A stretch of DNA of 6,876 bases from positions 1 through 6,876 of the forward strand of contig URCJ01000064.1 in assembly GCA_900546285.1 (NCBI GenBank), in the 5' to 3' direction. A model generated the notes under the pieces. It made no database searches and was not told the origin of the DNA. It was given only the letters and a program-made list of their open reading frames with translations. Positions 6,390 to 6,876 of the stretch are shown here, piece after piece; within the stretch, counting starts at the first letter, position 1, and the number at the start of each line of letters is the position of its first letter. The DNA comes from an uncultured Solobacterium sp. (GTDB taxonomy: Bacteria; Bacillota_I; Bacilli_A; Erysipelotrichales; Erysipelotrichaceae). Position numbers and translations under genes: made by a program.

Positions 6390-6431
6390 TATATAATTGA
6401 CGATAAACTTTAAAATTCCTACCCCAAATTT

Positions 6432-6467
6432 AAAAAAACACCAATTTTTTTAAAAATTAGTGTTTTT
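6432..6467 (-). terminator. Terminator hairpin at the broken helicase end
   Basis: On the - strand AAAAACACTAATTTTT (from 6467) can pair with AAAATTGGTGTTTTT (to 6434), giving about 13 pairs with one T-G wobble and a small A/T loop, followed by further Ts. The wobble would be a C-A mismatch on the + strand, so the structure favours leftward termination. The stop codon of the helicase remnant (TAA, 6452-6450) lies inside it. It separates that gene from comFA. Confidence 0.7.
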
Positions 6468-6876
6468 AATGAAATTTAACCGAGAATATTGTTCCATTAT
6501 CCTTGTTACTCTTTCATCACTTGTTAAATAACGGAAATCATCAATATTTGTATATGTCGCTTCACTATCATGCATTGCTATATCTGTAATACCAAAATAA
6601 TGAAATGGGCATAGTAAGTCTTCTTCTAGAGCTTCTTGCAATCGAATTTCATATGCTATTTGATGATTAAATAGCTCATATATATTCTTACCTGCAAATT
6701 GATCATCTCGTTTATCTGGTGTCGCTGTCATACCTAAAGTAAATTTAGGTTTAAAATAATCCATAATCCTTTTATATGAACTTGCCGAAGTATGATGTGC
6801 TTCATCAAAAACAATCGCATCAAAATAAGACTTATCATATTGACAATAAATGTCTTCTTTACTCATTGTTTGAATC
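6450..6876 (-). pseudogene. DEAH-box (DUF3427-type) helicase, C-terminally truncated; 5' end outside window
   Basis: This is the middle of a superfamily 2 helicase. The frame is open to the right window edge, reading IQT before the first Met at 6866, so that Met is internal and the true start lies outside. Visible motifs are VFDEAHH (motif II; DEAH at residues 21-24 counting from that Met) and LGMTATP (motif III, 44-50). The stretch YELFNHQIAYEIRLQEALEEDLLCPFHYFGITDI and LTSDERVTRIME is characteristic of large helicases with a DUF3427 C-terminus, sometimes with an N-terminal phospholipase-D-like domain. In that family the second RecA domain and the DUF3427 region should follow for several hundred residues. 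Here the protein stops 12-14 residues later in low-complexity sequence (NFIKNTNF) encoded by a terminator hairpin. Without the second RecA domain it cannot be an active helicase. The family is recognised from memory; the exact subgroup is less sure. Confidence 0.8.

Noticed and set aside
6434..6467. ComK-box-like pattern (AAAA-N-TTTT repeated) upstream of comFA
   Set aside because: The spacing within each half is six rather than five bases and the pattern is fully explained by the A/T-rich terminator stem.

Overview
The window is AT-rich, roughly one third G+C by eye, and comes from a low-GC Gram-positive bacterium (Bacillota). The gene set is core Bacillota: competence genes comFA and comFC, secA, and a prfB with a programmed frameshift. 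It uses the standard bacterial code. TGA ends comFA, an RF2 gene is present, and TGG encodes Trp where I checked, so it is not a UGA=Trp mycoplasma. The flavour of the proteins fits Erysipelotrichales or a relative, but that placement is an inference.

Layout, left to right: (1) 1-691, + strand: the decayed 3' part of an ISL3-family transposase with an in-frame stop just before a catalytic Asp. (2) 692-862: a convergent, bidirectional terminator and a short inverted repeat. (3) 863-4294, - strand: secA-prfB, a translationally coupled pair (TAATG junction), with the classic CTT-TGA-C +1 frameshift controlling RF2. (4) 4295-4410: the secA promoter, an exact half of a CIRCE operator, and the terminator of the gene upstream. 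(5) 4411-4611, - strand: a 66-aa cold-shock-domain protein with its own promoter, overlapped by a perfect match to the CcpA cre consensus. (6) 4673-6389, - strand: comFA-comFC, overlapping by 20 bases. (7) 6390-6876: a terminator hairpin into which the broken end of a DEAH-box helicase gene runs; this gene is also cut by the window edge.

The retained genes are housekeeping or competence functions. ComFA (ATPase) and ComFC (phosphoribosyltransferase-like) serve natural transformation. SecA drives protein export, and RF2 ends translation at UGA/UAA. The comF-secA-prfB order resembles Bacillus subtilis, where flagellar genes and hpf lie between comFC and secA; here only a cold-shock-domain gene occupies that gap. 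Both edges carry broken genes (transposase and helicase), so this conserved island is flanked by decayed accessory DNA.

I see no wholly new system. The points most worth checking are the cre site over the cold-shock promoter, the substitution of the cold-shock protein's conserved Trp, the helicase ending inside a terminator hairpin, and the lone CIRCE half upstream of secA.
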